A stretch of DNA of 64,000 nt from the NCBI GenBank assembly GCA_022478985.1, contig JAKSZP010009514.1, forward strand, positions 1 through 64,000, written 5' to 3'. The notes under the pieces were generated by a model that saw nothing but the letters and a program-made list of their open reading frames with translations, was not told the origin of the DNA and made no database searches. A program made the translations under genes and the position numbers. The stretch is from Massospora cicadina (taxonomy: Eukaryota; Entomophthoromycota; Entomophthoromycetes; Entomophthorales; Entomophthoraceae). Position 1 is the first letter of the stretch; the number at the start of each line of letters is the position of its first letter. Shown piece by piece: positions 42,953 to 53,406 of this stretch.

Positions 42953-44684
42953 AGCTGTTCCCCTCCATGTCCTGGGGGGTTGCCAGCGCTTAAACCTGCT
43001 GCTGTGAGGCGGCTAGTTTTGAGTCCTTTAGCTTGACTATTAGCTGCAATCCGTGAGGAGCGTCGAGGGTTCTGAGGGGAAGGAGAGGGTGGGGGGGCGG
43101 AGGACCCAGTAAGCCAGCCTAGGATGCTGCCCCCGCTCCGTTGCAGGGGAAGGACCTGAGGGTGCTCAATGGTGACCTCCGCGGTGTCCCCATTTGATAA
43201 GTCTGAGTCCATATTCACTTCCTCCAACACTGCAAAAGATCCGCGCGAAATGGACTGTGGGATTGGGGTAGGACTTTTTGAGGTGGCACAACTACTGCAG
43301 GCCGCGGGTTGCCAGTCCATGATGGTGGGCATAGCTCCATTGGGAGCTGAGGGTTGATGCGATAAATCGCTGGTGGAGGTTGGTGGGGGTGCCGCGGAGC
43401 CCTGAGTGGGGGTGGCTGACGAGGGGCACCCTGTGGGAGATGCCTTGCGCTTGGTGAGAGAGTAAGTTGACTCTGGGAGATTGGAGGGGGTGCCCATTGG
43501 AAGGGGGGCATGAGCGCGAAGGTATCCCACACCAATAGTGGGGTTAGCTGTTTCAACTGCTAGGCGTAAGGCCTCAGGGGACAGGTCTTGAACGGGAACC
43601 CATTGTGTGGGTTGTGGAATTGCTGCTGCAGCCATGTGGGATCGTTTTTGGCCTGGTTTAGGCCCTGGGTGGTGGCTAAGAGGGCTTGTTTTCGAGCTGT
43701 GCAGCCACTATACAAGTGTCCAAGGGCGTTACACCATGAACACCGGGGGCGCGCCTGATCAGGGTCGACAAAAAAGATCTCAGGGCATGCCCCAACTACC
43801 GCCACATGAGGAATAACCTCAATGTTACGGGATACAGTGGGGGAGGGGATGAACGACGCCCTAGCAGTGCGAGCTCTTTGAGTGGGAGCATAGTAAGAGG
43901 GGACGCTAAAGTCCACTGAAAGAACAGACCCAAACTCCATTAAAACACGATGGAGTGCCAGTTTAAGAGACTCAGGATCAACAGTCGTTGGTAGGTTGGA
44001 AAAAGTAACCCATGAAATTTTCTCCAGGTGAGAGCGTGTGCGGGAGATGCGAAGAGATCCGCGTGGAATAATGACCTGGAGGGTGGCAGCATGGTCATCA
44101 AGGGCAGCTTCAGTGAATCCCACATCGATGTAGTGGCCCTCCACTGATTCATGGATGGTGGTGTTAATAGGGAATGTCTCCGCAATTGCTGCAAAGTATG
44201 AGAAGTAATCCTCTGTATAGAATTCAACTGGGTTATGCCCATAATAAAGGCGAATTGCGTGGGAGAGGGTTGAGCGAGGTAGAGCTTTTTGCGCTCTAGT
44301 TTCGGCCCATTTCTTCTTAACATCAGCAATAAACGCCACTTCACGGGGATCAGCTTTGGGTAGCGTTGGTGCCAGAGGTTTTTGCCACGCCCCAGTGGCT
44401 CCTTTGGTACGTTTGTGTTTGCTTTGGGCTGCAATTTCAGGTTGAGTGTGAGCTGGTGGTTTGGACAAGTTTGCGGAGTTCCCTTGTTTCTGGAATGTTA
44501 CAGCAGTTGCTGGCGTCATATTAAATTGAGGGGCGGTTTGTTGGGCCTCGCTAAATTGGGGAGGCCCATCCAGATTGGAATTAACTCCAGCCAGTTGGGA
44601 GGAGGGAGATGTTTCATCACCATCCCAATCTATTTGGGTAAATTCAGCCCGAGTAATTGCTGTGATTTCGTGGGCAAAACTCAC
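42953..44684 (-). pseudogene. LINE-3 ORF1 with CCHC zinc knuckle
   Basis: The main frame 44684-43560 begins at GTG, and the open frame extends further up to about 44841. It contains KALPRSTLSHAIRLYYGHNP, LEKISWVTFSNLPTTVDPES (RRM-like strand), and CSWCNALGHLYSGC (CX2CX4HX4C, near 43740-43699). The protein continues in the +1 frame from 43635 (ATPTQGSAAPPPTSTSDLSH, a Pro/Ser-rich tail) to about 42960. ORF1 binds element RNA. Confidence 0.83.
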
Positions 44685-44841
44685 TGGCTGATTGGTGAAT
44701 TGGTTGTTTACAGCATATTGAGATAAAGTGCCAACTTGAGAAGTGCCGATTATGGGGTTTAAATGGGATGGGTGAGATTGGAACTGGTGTGAAGTTCCAA
44801 AATATGAACCATTTAAATCCCCATTGGGAAGAGTAGATTGT

Positions 44842-44857
44842 AAAATTGGGAAATTTT
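44842..44857. repeat. Target-site duplication of LINE-3, right copy
   Basis: AAAATTGGGAAATTTT; see 39339-39354. Confidence 0.75.
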
Positions 44858-45616
44858 CTTGGGGGAAATGATACAGGATTGGTCATTTGGGGGTTGGCAA
44901 TGGGATCTAGTTGGCTAGTGGGGAGGGGGGTGGCGGGATGCTCAAGGCCTTAGCAAAAATAAAAAAAAAATTTTATAAATTTTCCCACATTTTTGGACTA
45001 AGCCAGGTTGATGGTGCCAATCCAGGCCCTGGCCATCCAAGTCAGCCTGCTTGCATGATTCAGATTTCCCAGATTCATCCTGGAGTCTGCAGCAGCTGGG
45101 CTGAGTTATTTGAGACCTGGTCCAAATTCTCAATAGGGCTATTTGCATGATCCAAACTTCTTGGATTATCCCAGAGAGTTGAGGTAACTGGTCCAAGTTG
45201 TTCGATTCCTGGTCTGAGATTAGATTGTGCCCCAATTTTATTTTTGGCACTGGCCAGTATGGACTGGCTCCCCCAGGCTGAAATTTGCAGACCAGGCCCC
45301 AAGATGCCACAGGCAATTGCCTCAAAATTTTGGCATAAATTTTCTGGGGAGTTGGGGGTCTCAGGGGCCTGCCCATGGCCCCTGGCTTTCACAAACCTCT
45401 GAAGACCCCTTTATCAACCTCAGCAGGGTTGAGGAGAGGGGAAGAGGTGGGAACAAAGTATCCTTGGTGAGGAAGAGCATTCACCCAGTGCTCATCTACC
45501 ATGTGCACCAAGTCACTCAACTGTGATAGGGGATCCACTTAGGCCTTAGGGCCCCTTTTGTCCAGAAGGGGCATTGCTCCCTATCCAGGTGTAGGGGCTG
45601 GTCTCTAGGACTTATA
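44858..45616 (-). repeat. 5' LTR of element C, outer part (U3)
   Basis: Coding strand starts TATAAGTCCTAGAGACC at 45616 (degenerate TGTAAGTCC). It carries the U3 reading frame: MPLLDKRGPKA, then SDLVHMVDEHWVNALP near 45500, and a Pro/Gln-rich continuation (45376-44942). This is the right edge of the whole nest; AT-rich sequence follows. Confidence 0.72.
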
Positions 45617-45740
45617 ATATTATAGATACCAGTAATCACTCAGCTAAATCATTGAACCTATAAAGTTGACTAAATAACTATATTCACTTAGAAAGTGTTT
45701 AAAAGTAAATATTTAATGGTATCAAACTACCCTGATAGAA
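45617..45740. other. Right flank of the nest
   Basis: AT-rich, no feature seen. If it is the original insertion site of C, a TSD partner would lie to the left of position 1. Confidence 0.5.
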
Positions 45741-46260
45741 AACCACCTTATCTTTCTTTATTTTAATATACATATATTTAATCAATCTTTGTAAAGTAAG
45801 ATTATACTAAGAGTGGACAGGAGGAAACAATGTTTCATCCTTGATAGTATAAGTTTTAAACCAGTTAAAGTCAAACCTGTATCAGAGTGGCAACAGGTTT
45901 CACCCTGCTAGGCAACCACCCTATTTTTATTTTTTATCTCCATATTCTTATTCAATTTTTTGATATGAAATAATATAAGGGAAAGTAAAAAATAAGTTTT
46001 GTATTAACCAGTATAGGTTTCAAACCTGTTACAAAATAAACCTACAACAGAGTAATAACAGGTCTCACTCTGCTAGGCAACCACCCTATCTTTTTTATTT
46101 TTATCATCATATATTTATTTGATCTTTTTAAATTAGTATAATAATAAGATAGGAATGGAGGAAATGATATTTTGTCCTAGCCATTATATGTTTTTACCTG
46201 TTCTGAACCAAACTTGCAGCAATTAATAGCATGATGTACCCAGTTTAGCTAACCACCTTT
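45741..46260. repeat. Diverged tandem repeat, about 170 bp unit, three units
   Basis: AACCACC starts units at 45741, 45914, 46079 and a partial fourth at 46251 (spacings 173, 165, 172). Shared stretches include CTGCTAGGCAACCACCCTAT and AGGTTTCAAACCTGTTAC-like sequence. AT-rich and non-coding. Confidence 0.78.
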
Positions 46261-46559
46261 GTATAGCAAACTTATTAAACCTATTGATCCAATCAAAAAC
46301 ACCAAACTGTTAGTTGAAACATTATCAATAAAAATGCTCACCACAACTCTATAGAATAGGTGCTTCATCAAGTTTACTATATGTTATTTAGTAGGTGACT
46401 ATAAGCTATTAACTACTATATTGAATCTTAAATTCCTATCTCATGTAGTTTAGAAGATATAAAAAAATAGTTTTTATATATTATTTTAAAGATTTTTATA
46501 TATCTTTGGTTAGAAATTAATATTTTAAAAACCCTACTTACTTGAGTAAATAATATTCA

Positions 46560-47510
46560 AAAGGCATACACACACCAAACCTATGTTGTAAGTTTTTTTA
46601 GGAGATTTATATTTTTTGTTATTATTACAAATTCAATACTTTATAATAAGTATTTACTAGATTAATAAACAGGATGATTATATAGAAAGTAAGTAATCTA
46701 TAGATAGTTTCTTAATATATCCTACTAAGCTAAAAAGTTCCTACATTACAAATTTTAAATCCAAGCTTATGTAGAATAGGATATAATGAAATTTAACTTA
46801 TATAAATAAAATTATATAGTTGTGTAAATTTTTGTACTTAAAATTGAGTATAGAACCCTTGTCTACCCTATAAATCCTAGACCCAAGCTGCATATAAATA
46901 ATAAATTTATACATGTAAATCTATTGGTTTTGTAAACTAATTTGTAAATAGTTTTTTAATTAAATTGATTTATAATAAAAATTTATTCAAGCGACATTTA
47001 TCTGCTTTTTCAAATATTACAAAACCTAGAAATGGATGGTTTCCAGGTTAAATACAAATGTAAAGAAGCACATCCATTTCAGATTAAAAATTCCTAGCTT
47101 TTGTGGTTTAAGAAAAACCTTGATTAATAGTTCTTTTATATTTACTATAGATATATTCTTACAATTTTTATTTGCTATGTTTGAATTTTAAAAACCCTTA
47201 TATACTTGATATTCTGACACCCAAGCTGCACATACATACCAAATCCAATTAACGTAGATTTGTTGGGTTCTAGTATACTTTTTTTGAAAATTTTCCAAAA
47301 TTTGAATCATTCTATCATACTCAATTTATTAAGGTATGTTTTAAACTGATTTTCACATATATAAAAATACTAAAAAATCTAAAAATAGATAGTTTTTTAG
47401 TGGAACTAGAAATCTCAAATAGAAGTTCCATGCCAAATTTCAAATTCTTCGCTTTTATGGTTTAAGTGAAACCTTGATTAATAGTGTAGTTTATATATAA
47501 TACAGATAAA
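46560..47510. repeat. Diverged tandem repeat, about 325-355 bp unit
   Basis: CCAAGCTGCAYATA occurs at about 46883 and 47221 and AAACCTTGATTAATAG at 47115 and 47469 (354 bp apart). A weaker related unit seems to begin near 46563 (CACACACCAAACC). Very AT-rich, satellite-like. Confidence 0.6.
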
Positions 47511-49929
47511 CTGACCTCCGATATTTCACTAGTGCCACAAAGCTATTAAGTTTGTAGCTATCAAAGCACCTGCTCTATTTTATTTCTGGACGAAATTAAT
47601 ATCTGACATGGACATGAACTTCAGAGGATTGTCAGGGTATCTATAAACTCATTTTTTTTAAATATTTATGTCTGGGAGATATCCCTTGAGGTATAAAAAC
47701 TGGTGCATATCTATATAGGAAACTATACTTGGATCATCTAACTCACTTTGATTATATTGTTGTACTAAAGCATCTGGGTAAAGTACATTAAGTTCAATTA
47801 GAAGTGTCTTTAGTTTTACAAGCATTACAAAAAGAAGACTTAAAAATCATGTGTTTTTCCTGCTTGAGGAAGAAGTCCTAGTTACTTAAGAAAAATTTTA
47901 ATATAATAAAGAGAATTTCATTTATATTTTAAGTTACCTTATGAGCTTGAGAACGCTGAGCATACCATAAGATATTTTTCTAAACTATGGATATTGGACA
48001 GACTATTTTCCTTCGCAAACAGCAGATTTTTATATAAATGAGGTATCCTCAATTACCCTTTAAGTTGCTAGTTCTGTACCATTGGCTAAAACTTGACACC
48101 AACAACAAACTACCAAATGTAGTTTTGCCTGTCTAAATAAAGTTCCTGACTTTATAATTTCCTAAGTTTCTATTCAATTAAAATCGTTATGTACTGAACT
48201 TATCTTTTGCTGTTATAATAGTGCTTTTTAAGCTTATGCAACTGATTTGGGCCATAGCTTACCATATAATTATAAATCTTTCTGAGAGACTCACATCAGG
48301 TGCAAAAAATTTTAATGTCACTTTTAACTAAATCACTTTAGCTGATGTGAGTCATCCCATTTCTACATATTGAGCATACTTTTGAGTTTTACTATATTTA
48401 TTGATCTCATTTCTGACTGTGGTTTACAGTGCTACATCCAGATCTGAAGATTACCAAATAACCTGGTACTAATATAGCTAGATTGCCAATCACTTTAGCA
48501 TTTCCACTACCAAAGCTAGCTCATGAATGGTGCAATTCTATCTACCATCTTTGTTGTTAAATGCTGCTTCTCTAGCATCTGGGATACGTATCATTGTTGA
48601 TAATTTTGAATGTGCCTTGCACGACATGGCCCTCAACTTGCAATCTAGTGCTGATGCCCTGTTGCTTCTCAATTATGATCTCCAAGTCCTTCTCCATAAC
48701 TCCTTAACTGCCACCTCCCTTGTGTGAACCTTTGTTCCCTAATAAGCGTGCCACCAAGGCCCACTAATGCTGCTTGTAATTCTCAGTTCTGTCCACATAA
48801 CACCCACATCCTTCAATATATGTCTATGATGCTTTTGGTACAGTGTTACTTGTAGAAAAAAACAACAGTAATTACCTTATTAATCAATTTTTAGTCTGAA
48901 TCAAAAACCTTTCTTAATTTTGTTCAAAATCACTCTTAGTATAAAGTGACACTTAGGCGAGAGCGAAGCTTTTGCCACTAGACTATACATCTTTAGTTTG
49001 TAAATTATAACTATCCAATTTTTAAAGTTGCAGTTTAATTGATTAATCAAAGTACACCAAAACTAAACTTACAGCTGAATTGAGTAATGTTTTAAGAAAC
49101 ATAATTTGGCTCTGCGAAATTAATTGTTAAAAGTAAGGTTAGCACTCGCAAACGTAAAAGTGACAATCTTGGAGTTCTAACCTCTGACCATCTTTTCTTA
49201 ATGCTAAAAAGATTAAAAGGGGGTGTCCTCATGATAATAAGGAATTTGAGTGGCAAAGTTTAGACGCATATATGTTTGGATAAAGTGCCGGATCGTTATG
49301 TAATTAAACAGTTCATATTGATACTTCTTTACAAGTGGTCAAACCAAAAGACTGCAGATTGAGTTTGTGGTCTGGAATAAATCTACCTGCTGGAATATCG
49401 GTGGCAAAAGTGGGTTTTAATACCAGCTTCGAGAAACTCATAGGATCACCTTTCCAATGGTAAAAAATTTATATGGCAAGTTATGGTAACGACTTGGTTT
49501 GCAATGTATAAATTCTTGTCAAAAAAGCAAATGCCGTTTTTTCTACTTCTGCAGCCTTTTAAATCTAGAAAGCTGAACACGAAAATGAAAGCTGGTATCG
49601 CTTTATAATCAAGTCTTGAAAGCGCTACCTATAATTCACTAGTTGCAACTGGGCCAACGCACTAGGTCAATAAAAATACTATTATAAATATAATTACTAA
49701 AAAACACTTGGAAACGTAAGCAATGAAACTGCATAAATTATGTTTTTTATTTTAAAAGGTTGCTTATAAACAGCAACTCAAAAAGCAACTAAAATTATAT
49801 AGTTAAAATGTACAGCTTAATATATTATATAAAACGATTTTTGACACCCATAAGCGCATAATTTTCGTGGGGGTTACAGTTGATACTTAGCTAAATCTCA
49901 TATTTTGGGCTCCGAGTTGGCAGATCTCC
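47511..49929. other. AT-rich stretch without a supported gene
   Basis: Stops are dense in all frames. The longest plus frame (48527-48727, MVQFYLPSLLLNAASLASGI) is 66 codons and matches nothing I know. A 12 bp inverted repeat GACTCACATCAG / CTGATGTGAGTC is at 48288-48299 and 48342-48353. A tRNA-like fragment is on the minus strand at 48995-48941. Confidence 0.5.
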
Positions 49930-50577
49930 TCAAAGAGATGTGTTTTTAACCGTGGATAAAAAATAATACTTTTGAAAAGAGCCTTGAGATGGGCGCGGTG
50001 AAAATTCACTTCTAAGTTGAGCCAATTCATTGGCATTCTTCCCTGGGTTCCACCCTTCAAATCCACTGTGTGACTTGGGCATCAAATCATAGTCATGAAG
50101 ACCAGATGACTTAAAGAGACCCTTTTTTGTATCGGTATAGGGAGCAGTTTTCTCTCTATCGCAGTTAGGCCGAGTAAGAGATAAGAGCTCAGACATAACA
50201 AGATCTTCAGGTGTGTTCTGAATATAGCTAGAATAAATCTCAGCTGAAGTCACAGAACTCCCTGCGTTATTAACCTCGTGTTCAGAATCCTTAGCTCCAG
50301 GAGACAGGGCGGATGAAAAATATTTCCGAGGTGAAGGGGCAATAATGGACTCAGGATCTAAAAAGCTTGATTCCCTCGCTTCTTCCGAGCAGAATTTTTC
50401 AGGGACAGAACGAAAAGAGCGGTCAAGAGTGAAATCTCGAAGCTTAGATAAATCTACTAAAAAAGGGCCTGAAGCTTTACACGAAGCAGCCGAAGCAGAG
50501 CGAGGCGGCAAAGAGATAGTAAAATCCCCATCTACTTGAATATCATTGGCTAAAGGCTGTTGAAACAAAGTTGACAT
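49930..50577 (-). CDS. Hypothetical protein, 215 aa; the only candidate host gene
   Basis: Uninterrupted frame from ATG 50577 (MSTLFQQPLANDIQVDGDFT) to the stop at 49930, inside sequence where other frames are short. An upstream extension to 50625 has only a TTG start. The protein is hydrophilic and Ser/Pro-rich, with SLPPRSASAASCKASGPFLV, FLDPESIIAPSPRKYFSSAL and LVMSELLSLTRPNCDREKTA; it has no membrane segment, signal peptide or enzyme motif I recognise and looks largely disordered. Base composition is richer in G+C than its flanks, as expected for a coding exon. It could be a single-exon gene, one exon of a larger gene, or an old gene remnant. No expression signal can be confirmed. Confidence 0.45.
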   Translation of the reverse strand: MSTLFQQPLANDIQVDGDFTISLPPRSASAASCKASGPFLVDLSKLRDFTLDRSFRSVPEKFCSEEARESSFLDPESIIAPSPRKYFSSALSPGAKDSEHEVNNAGSSVTSAEIYSSYIQNTPEDLVMSELLSLTRPNCDREKTAPYTDTKKGLFKSSGLHDYDLMPKSHSGFEGWNPGKNANELAQLRSEFSPRPSQGSFQKYYFLSTVKNTSL

Positions 50578-51416
50578 AATTCGAAAACAAAATCTAGCTT
50601 GAAAAGGAGAAAACAAGGTGCGCAACTAAATAAAATGAAAAAAGGTATTTTCAAAACTTGATGGTTCTTAAAAGAGCCAAGGTACAAAAATATACAGAAA
50701 CTTTGATAAAGGATAACCCAGATTCCTATAAATACAATGAGAAATATGTAAGGGAGACAAAGTATCGTTTCAAATAAAACAAATTGAGATCCAGTAGAAG
50801 CAAAAAAACAGGGGAATGAATTTGAAAGATAATGCAATATAATGCGTACAGCCGCTTCTACACCAAGTGACTGTGAATCATGAAAATTGGAGCATGTTAA
50901 TGAAATCAGCTGTCAATACTATCCGCATTATGCTTGCAATCTGTGAAACCTCGCCTGCCTCCTTTCTTGTGATGTAATATGCTTGTTAAGCTTAGAGTGC
51001 TATTACACTGTTTGAAGTCTTATCCACTACATAAAACGTTTACATCAGTTCACATTTTAGCTCATGGCTTACAATTAAAAGTGATTTTAGGGTACTCAAT
51101 AAAAAGCACATGAAATTAATTGAGTACGGATATATTATGAAATGTAAAAAGATGGATTTTATAGAATGCCACCTTTTGATTAGATAAAAATTACTATTTT
51201 AACAGAATCTCCGATTTAAAAGATTGATATTTAGAGACTAGTATATAATATTAAACAAAAAACTATTTTATGAACCTAATAACTGCAGTCTGCAGCTTTA
51301 TATGCAGCAGTTTACTTTACATTATAGTCTTATTCTTGATATAAAACTTTTATCTAGTAGGCTAGATAAAAAATTAATTAAGTAATAACTTAGTAGATGT
51401 TATTATAATGAAAATT
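50578..51416. other. AT-rich stretch, no supported feature
   Basis: A hydrophobic minus frame at 50837-50550 is mostly T-rich sequence read as Phe/Leu and overlaps the preceding gene; I do not call it. Confidence 0.5.
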
Positions 51417-51474
51417 TTATCTCTACATTTTTTAGTACTAGCTGGTCCCAAACTTGAGGGTTATCTCTACATTT
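51417..51474 (-). repeat. 30 bp LINE-3-family 3' end flanked by 14 bp direct repeats
   Basis: TTATCTCTACATTT at 51417-51430 and 51461-51474 brackets TTTAGTACTAGCTGGTCCCA plus AACTTGAGGG. The LINE-3 3' terminus (39355 on) reads TTTTAGTACTAGATGGTCCCA. This is best read as an extremely 5'-truncated insertion of that family. A third copy of the 14-mer is at 53393-53406, the far side of element X. Confidence 0.7.
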
Positions 51475-51638
51475 ATTTTATTTAACCGAGATAAGCCAAC
51501 CAGGAGATGGACATTACCAAAACTTAAAACCTATAATAAAATCCTCACCAAAATAAAATGAACGAACCACCCAAAATGAGTGAACGACACACACACATAA
51601 TACAAACTCAACCAACCAGGTGGGACAGTGGAAACTGC

Positions 51639-51968
51639 TTATCCTTCCATGGCGGAAGGGGAGGGGGGGTCATCCTCAGCAATGTCTTCATCCCAAAGCA
51701 GGGCACAGGCTATAGCAGAGAGCAGAAGCATCGGGGTGTCAGCAGGATGTGGAGATATATTTCTGATGATTGGGGTGGTAGTAATACATCCGCTATATAT
51801 AAGAGTTCTGATGTAGTTTATCAAAGCTAGTTCAGCTTTCATGCGTTCATCAGGTAGTTTTTTGAATGTGGCGATATTAGTGTGGGTAATCTTTGATTTG
51901 GGATTCCGCACTACCTCTGCCACATGCTGGATGGTGTCATTGGCTTCTTTGTGGGCTTTGATCAACAT
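51639..51968 (-). pseudogene. Element X 3' open frame
   Basis: 110 codons from ATG 51968: MLIKAHKEANDTIQHVAEVV, IATFKKLPDERMKAELALIN, CALLWDEDIAEDDPPSPSAM. Upstream, in a related frame, CCPLCKAATKS supplies a CX2C pair. Not recognised. It could be the C-terminal part of ORF1 or a second protein. Confidence 0.4.
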
Positions 51969-52215
51969 ATCTTTTATATCTTATTGGCTTTGGAGGGAAT
52001 ATTGGGAGGAGGAGGTATTCCTCCTGTGAGCATTGCCACTGATTTGGTGGCAGCTTTGCAAAGAGGGCAACAATCTGGCTTAGTCATTGCTTCAACAGCT
52101 AGCTGTTGGTTGCTGTGGAATATTTTGGTATTTTGTTGGGGGCATATAAGTGAGAGGATAGTTCCTCATTATCATCAATATACACAAACTGCTTGATTTA
52201 TATTGCAGTTCTCAG

Positions 52216-53306
52216 TTATATTCCTGGACTCATCAGTTTCAGCCAATAAATCCCAAGGATTTTGGTTGACTTGAATTGGGGAGTTGGCATATTCCTGTGG
52301 GGTTTGGTTGGTTCATTGGAGGAAGCATGGGATTGAACTGGGGTCCAATCTTGTGCTTGATTAAATGGAGCATTTTTGGCATTGGGGCATGGAGGAGGTT
52401 GATTGGTGGCTGTTGGCACAGCTGCAGCAACAGGCTTTGGGGGAGGGGGAGGTAGGATTGTGCCCCATACCAAAGGTGGCACAGGGTGGGCAGCAGATTG
52501 GAGGCCAGTTGATGAGAAATCAGTGCCATCAGAAGCAGCTTGGGATGAGCACTTTCATTTTGAGTGGTCCAACTTGAAACATTATGGACAGATCATCCAT
52601 CCACCCTCGACGTGGGCCCAGAATGGATGGTCAGGGGCAGAGAGGATAACAGCATGAGGGGGAATTGATAGGAAAATTTTATTTGAGTTGGGGCTAATCA
52701 TGGCATATGCCTGAGGCCCAGTGAGGCATGTGGCCCCATTTGGGACCACAAATTGAAAGATGGGGTTGGAGCCATAGGCTTCCAAACCTTCCATCAGCTC
52801 CTGGTGGAGCACTTTAGGGGAAGGTGGGTGGGCAAACCAGAAAATTGAACCACCAAAGTGGTATCCGCTGGGAGCCAGGTCCAAGTTGTGGGGAGAGGTG
52901 TTCTCTGGAAAACCAGGGGCACAGTTGCTGCAGTGGTGGCATTGGCTTCACATGTGAAGCTGAGATCAAAGTACCACTTATAGGGGCATAAGTCAATTAA
53001 ACTGGTGGGACGTATCACCACCTGAGCCATTTTGATAATAGCTTGGTCATGGTAAGGGAAATGTTTCCCATAATTGACCCTAAAACCAAAACGCATGTTG
53101 CTCTGGGGGAGCACCAGGGGGCAGTGGGTTACCACTTGGGTTTGAGCAAGGTAGGACTTGAGATCCTTGGGAGGAATGAATTGTCCCAAGGGTTTAGCAT
53201 AACTGGGCGATCCAGTCCAAGCGCATTTTCTTGTCATATGGAAAATGGTGGGGGAAATTTTGCTGCTGCCCCACACTGGGGCAGCCAGCGGGGAATCTGA
53301 GGACAT
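52216..53306 (-). pseudogene. Element X ORF1-like gene with degenerate zinc knuckle
   Basis: ATG 53306 (MSSDSPLAAPVWGSSKIS). Frame 53306-52794 includes AQVVIRPTSLIDLCPYKWYF and DLSFTCEANATTAATVPLVF. It shifts near 52850 to WTWLPADTTLVVQF and NPIFQFVVPNGATCLTGPQA. The knuckle reads CPECFKLDHSK, a stop, KC: CX2CX4HX4C (about 52610-52569). A Pro/Gln-rich tail ends at 52216. LINE ORF1 proteins have this order, but sequence similarity to LINE-1 or LINE-3 ORF1 is not obvious beyond the knuckle. Confidence 0.6.
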
Positions 53307-53406
53307 TGGAGAGAAACTATGGTGGGCAATTGAGCTTACTTTTTTCCATATAATTTGTTCAGAAAGTTACACTGAGCAGAAAGAGAGCTTTGTTATCTCT
53401 ACATTT

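Larger units (their letters stand above)
39355..44841 (-). mobile_element. LINE-3: non-LTR retrotransposon of a second family, inserted in the LTR of C
   Basis: 5.49 kb, minus strand, GC-richer than its surroundings. ORF1 with CCHC knuckle, endonuclease, reverse transcriptase, zinc finger. The 3' end reads TTGGGACCATCTAGTACTAA then A. It is distinct from LINE-1/2: only motif-level protein similarity is visible. The ORF1 frame is open up to the 5' junction with no early ATG, so the copy is probably slightly 5' truncated. Confidence 0.9.
1..45616 (-). mobile_element. Element C: outermost Ty3/Gypsy retrotransposon of the nest, 3' end outside the window
   Basis: Minus-strand Gypsy element cut into pieces by four direct insertions (T, S1, D, LINE-3). 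In coding order: 5' LTR (45616-44858 and 39338-38472), gag (38471-37285), protease (37284-36849), reverse transcriptase (24091-23454, continued at 2347-2095), RNase H (313-1). The pieces join in order once flanking TSDs are removed; for example, the RNase H reading stops at CCTGT (309-313) and resumes at CCTGT (2095-2099). The LTR begins TATAAGTCC on the coding strand and ends CCATGACA, like the LTRs of G, S1 and S2, so C belongs to the same long-LTR family. Its 3' LTR, integrase and TSD are not in the window. Confidence 0.85.
51475..53392 (-). mobile_element. Element X: non-autonomous LINE relative with ORF1 but no polymerase
   Basis: 1.92 kb on the minus strand, flanked by TTATCTCTACATTT (51461-51474 and 53393-53406). 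From its 5' end (53392) it has a short leader, an ORF1-like gene with a CCHC knuckle (53306-52216), a second coding-like stretch (51968-51639), and an A/T-rich 3' end. No endonuclease or reverse transcriptase is present, and an 86 bp leader before the ATG argues it is not a 5' truncation. Confidence 0.68.

Noticed and set aside
49140..49205. tRNA T-arm-like GGAGTTCTAACCTCT
   Set aside because: A five-pair stem with a seven-base loop can be drawn, but no A box or anticodon arm fits upstream.
49336..49400. tRNA-Cys-like stretch (GTGGTCAAACC...GACTGCAGATT)
   Set aside because: Anticodon stem pairs are poor and there is no T arm or acceptor stem; probably chance.
50550..50837. 95-codon hydrophobic minus-strand frame as a membrane protein
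   Set aside because: It is T-rich sequence giving Phe/Leu/Ile, overlaps the 49930-50577 frame and shows no conserved motif.
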